DNA of 5,295 nucleotides, taken from contig JACQNW010000100.1 in assembly GCA_016202845.1 (NCBI GenBank), forward strand, positions 1 through 5,295. Reading direction: 5' to 3'. How positions within the stretch are numbered: position 1 is the first letter of the stretch; every line of letters begins with the position of its first letter. A model generated the notes under the pieces. It was not told the DNA's origin. It saw nothing but the letters and a program-made list of their open reading frames with translations, and did no database searches. The stretch comes from Candidatus Aenigmatarchaeota archaeon. Its GTDB lineage: Archaea; Aenigmatarchaeota; Aenigmatarchaeia; GW2011-AR5. Made by a program: the position numbers and the translations under genes. This document shows, piece by piece, positions 5,098-5,295 of this stretch.

Positions 5098-5295
5098 CAT
5101 AGGGCATTTTAGGGCGCTGTCTGCAAAGCACGGGCTGCCGCTCCAGTTTGTTATTAAAGAATTTCATGTCATAGCCCTGCTCGGCAAGATAATGGAAAAT
5201 ATGGGAAATGAACAGATAATTTTCAAGGGTGGGACAGCACTAAACAGGTGTTTTGCGGCTGGCATCTCCAGATTTTCAGAAGACTTGGATTTTGA
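5090..5295 (+). CDS. abiEii: AbiEii-like nucleotidyltransferase toxin, cut by the window end
   Basis: Only the first 68 codons are present; the frame is open to the window end. The residues MADIGHFRALSAKHGLPLQF are followed by a helix and then IIFKGGTALNRCF (43-55) and ISRFSEDLDF (59-68). FKGGTAL followed by RFSEDLDF is the nucleotidyltransferase signature of the AbiEii/AbiGii toxin family (formerly DUF1814), with K46, G47, G48, T49 and the metal-binding D65 and D67. Members use NTPs, and characterised relatives (MenT) add nucleotides to tRNA acceptor ends and so stop translation. The target here is unknown. The start overlaps abiEi by eight bases. The truncation is the window edge, not a mutation, so I cannot tell whether the rest is intact. 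Confidence 0.9.
   Translation, partial: MADIGHFRALSAKHGLPLQFVIKEFHVIALLGKIMENMGNEQIIFKGGTALNRCFAAGISRFSEDLDF

Noticed and set aside
5090..5295. Toxin gene as a pseudogene or fragment
   Set aside because: The frame is open to the last base and the catalytic motif is intact; the cut is the window edge.
1..5295. CRISPR array, tRNA, rRNA or insertion sequence
   Set aside because: I saw no regularly spaced direct repeats, no tRNA-like clover-leaf boxes, no rRNA-like stretch, and no transposase or terminal repeats flanking any segment.

Overview
The window is moderately AT-rich, gene-dense and coding almost entirely on the + strand. It looks archaeal. Several starts have no Shine-Dalgarno but carry a TTTAAATA or CTTAAAAT-like box about 25-28 bases upstream, as in leaderless archaeal transcripts. 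Other starts use a GGTGA-type ribosome site, one gene ends in paired T-runs without a hairpin, and the Y-family polymerase ends in a PCNA-binding-like tail. A small archaeon of DPANN type is my best guess, partly because orphan receiver-like proteins resembling the third gene are familiar to me from DPANN and CPR genomes. This lineage call is inference from style, not from a marker gene.

Layout. (1) 68-1894: a tight three-gene operon made of an unrecognised acidic 148-residue protein with an HEHPHP motif, a 255-residue bicupin whose second domain keeps three histidines, and a 204-residue degenerate response-regulator receiver-like protein with a long insertion. All three starts share the sequence GTGAATAA followed by 0-2 A and then ATG. 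The operon ends at T-runs (1896-1917). (2) 1935-2999: dinB, a complete Y-family translesion polymerase. (3) 3034-3662: a vapBC toxin-antitoxin pair with an AbrB-fold antitoxin and a PIN-domain nuclease, preceded by a perfect 17-bp palindrome. (4) 3667-4305: a single-domain TsaC/YrdC threonylcarbamoyl-AMP synthase for tRNA t6A. (5) 4324 to the window end: an AbiE-type (type IV) toxin-antitoxin pair, preceded by a perfect 23-bp palindrome. Its antitoxin is complete; its nucleotidyltransferase toxin is cut by the window edge just after its catalytic motif.

How the parts fit. Two unrelated toxin-antitoxin loci bracket a housekeeping tRNA-modification gene. Each has an archaeal TATA-like box embedded in the 3' end of the preceding gene, followed by a perfect dyad placed where a self-repressing antitoxin would bind. 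The same 11-mer, TTAAATAGTTA, occurs at both promoters. The first operon is the least explained part and the most likely to be an undescribed system: a bicupin sensor or enzyme translationally coupled to a receiver-like protein and a protein of unknown fold.
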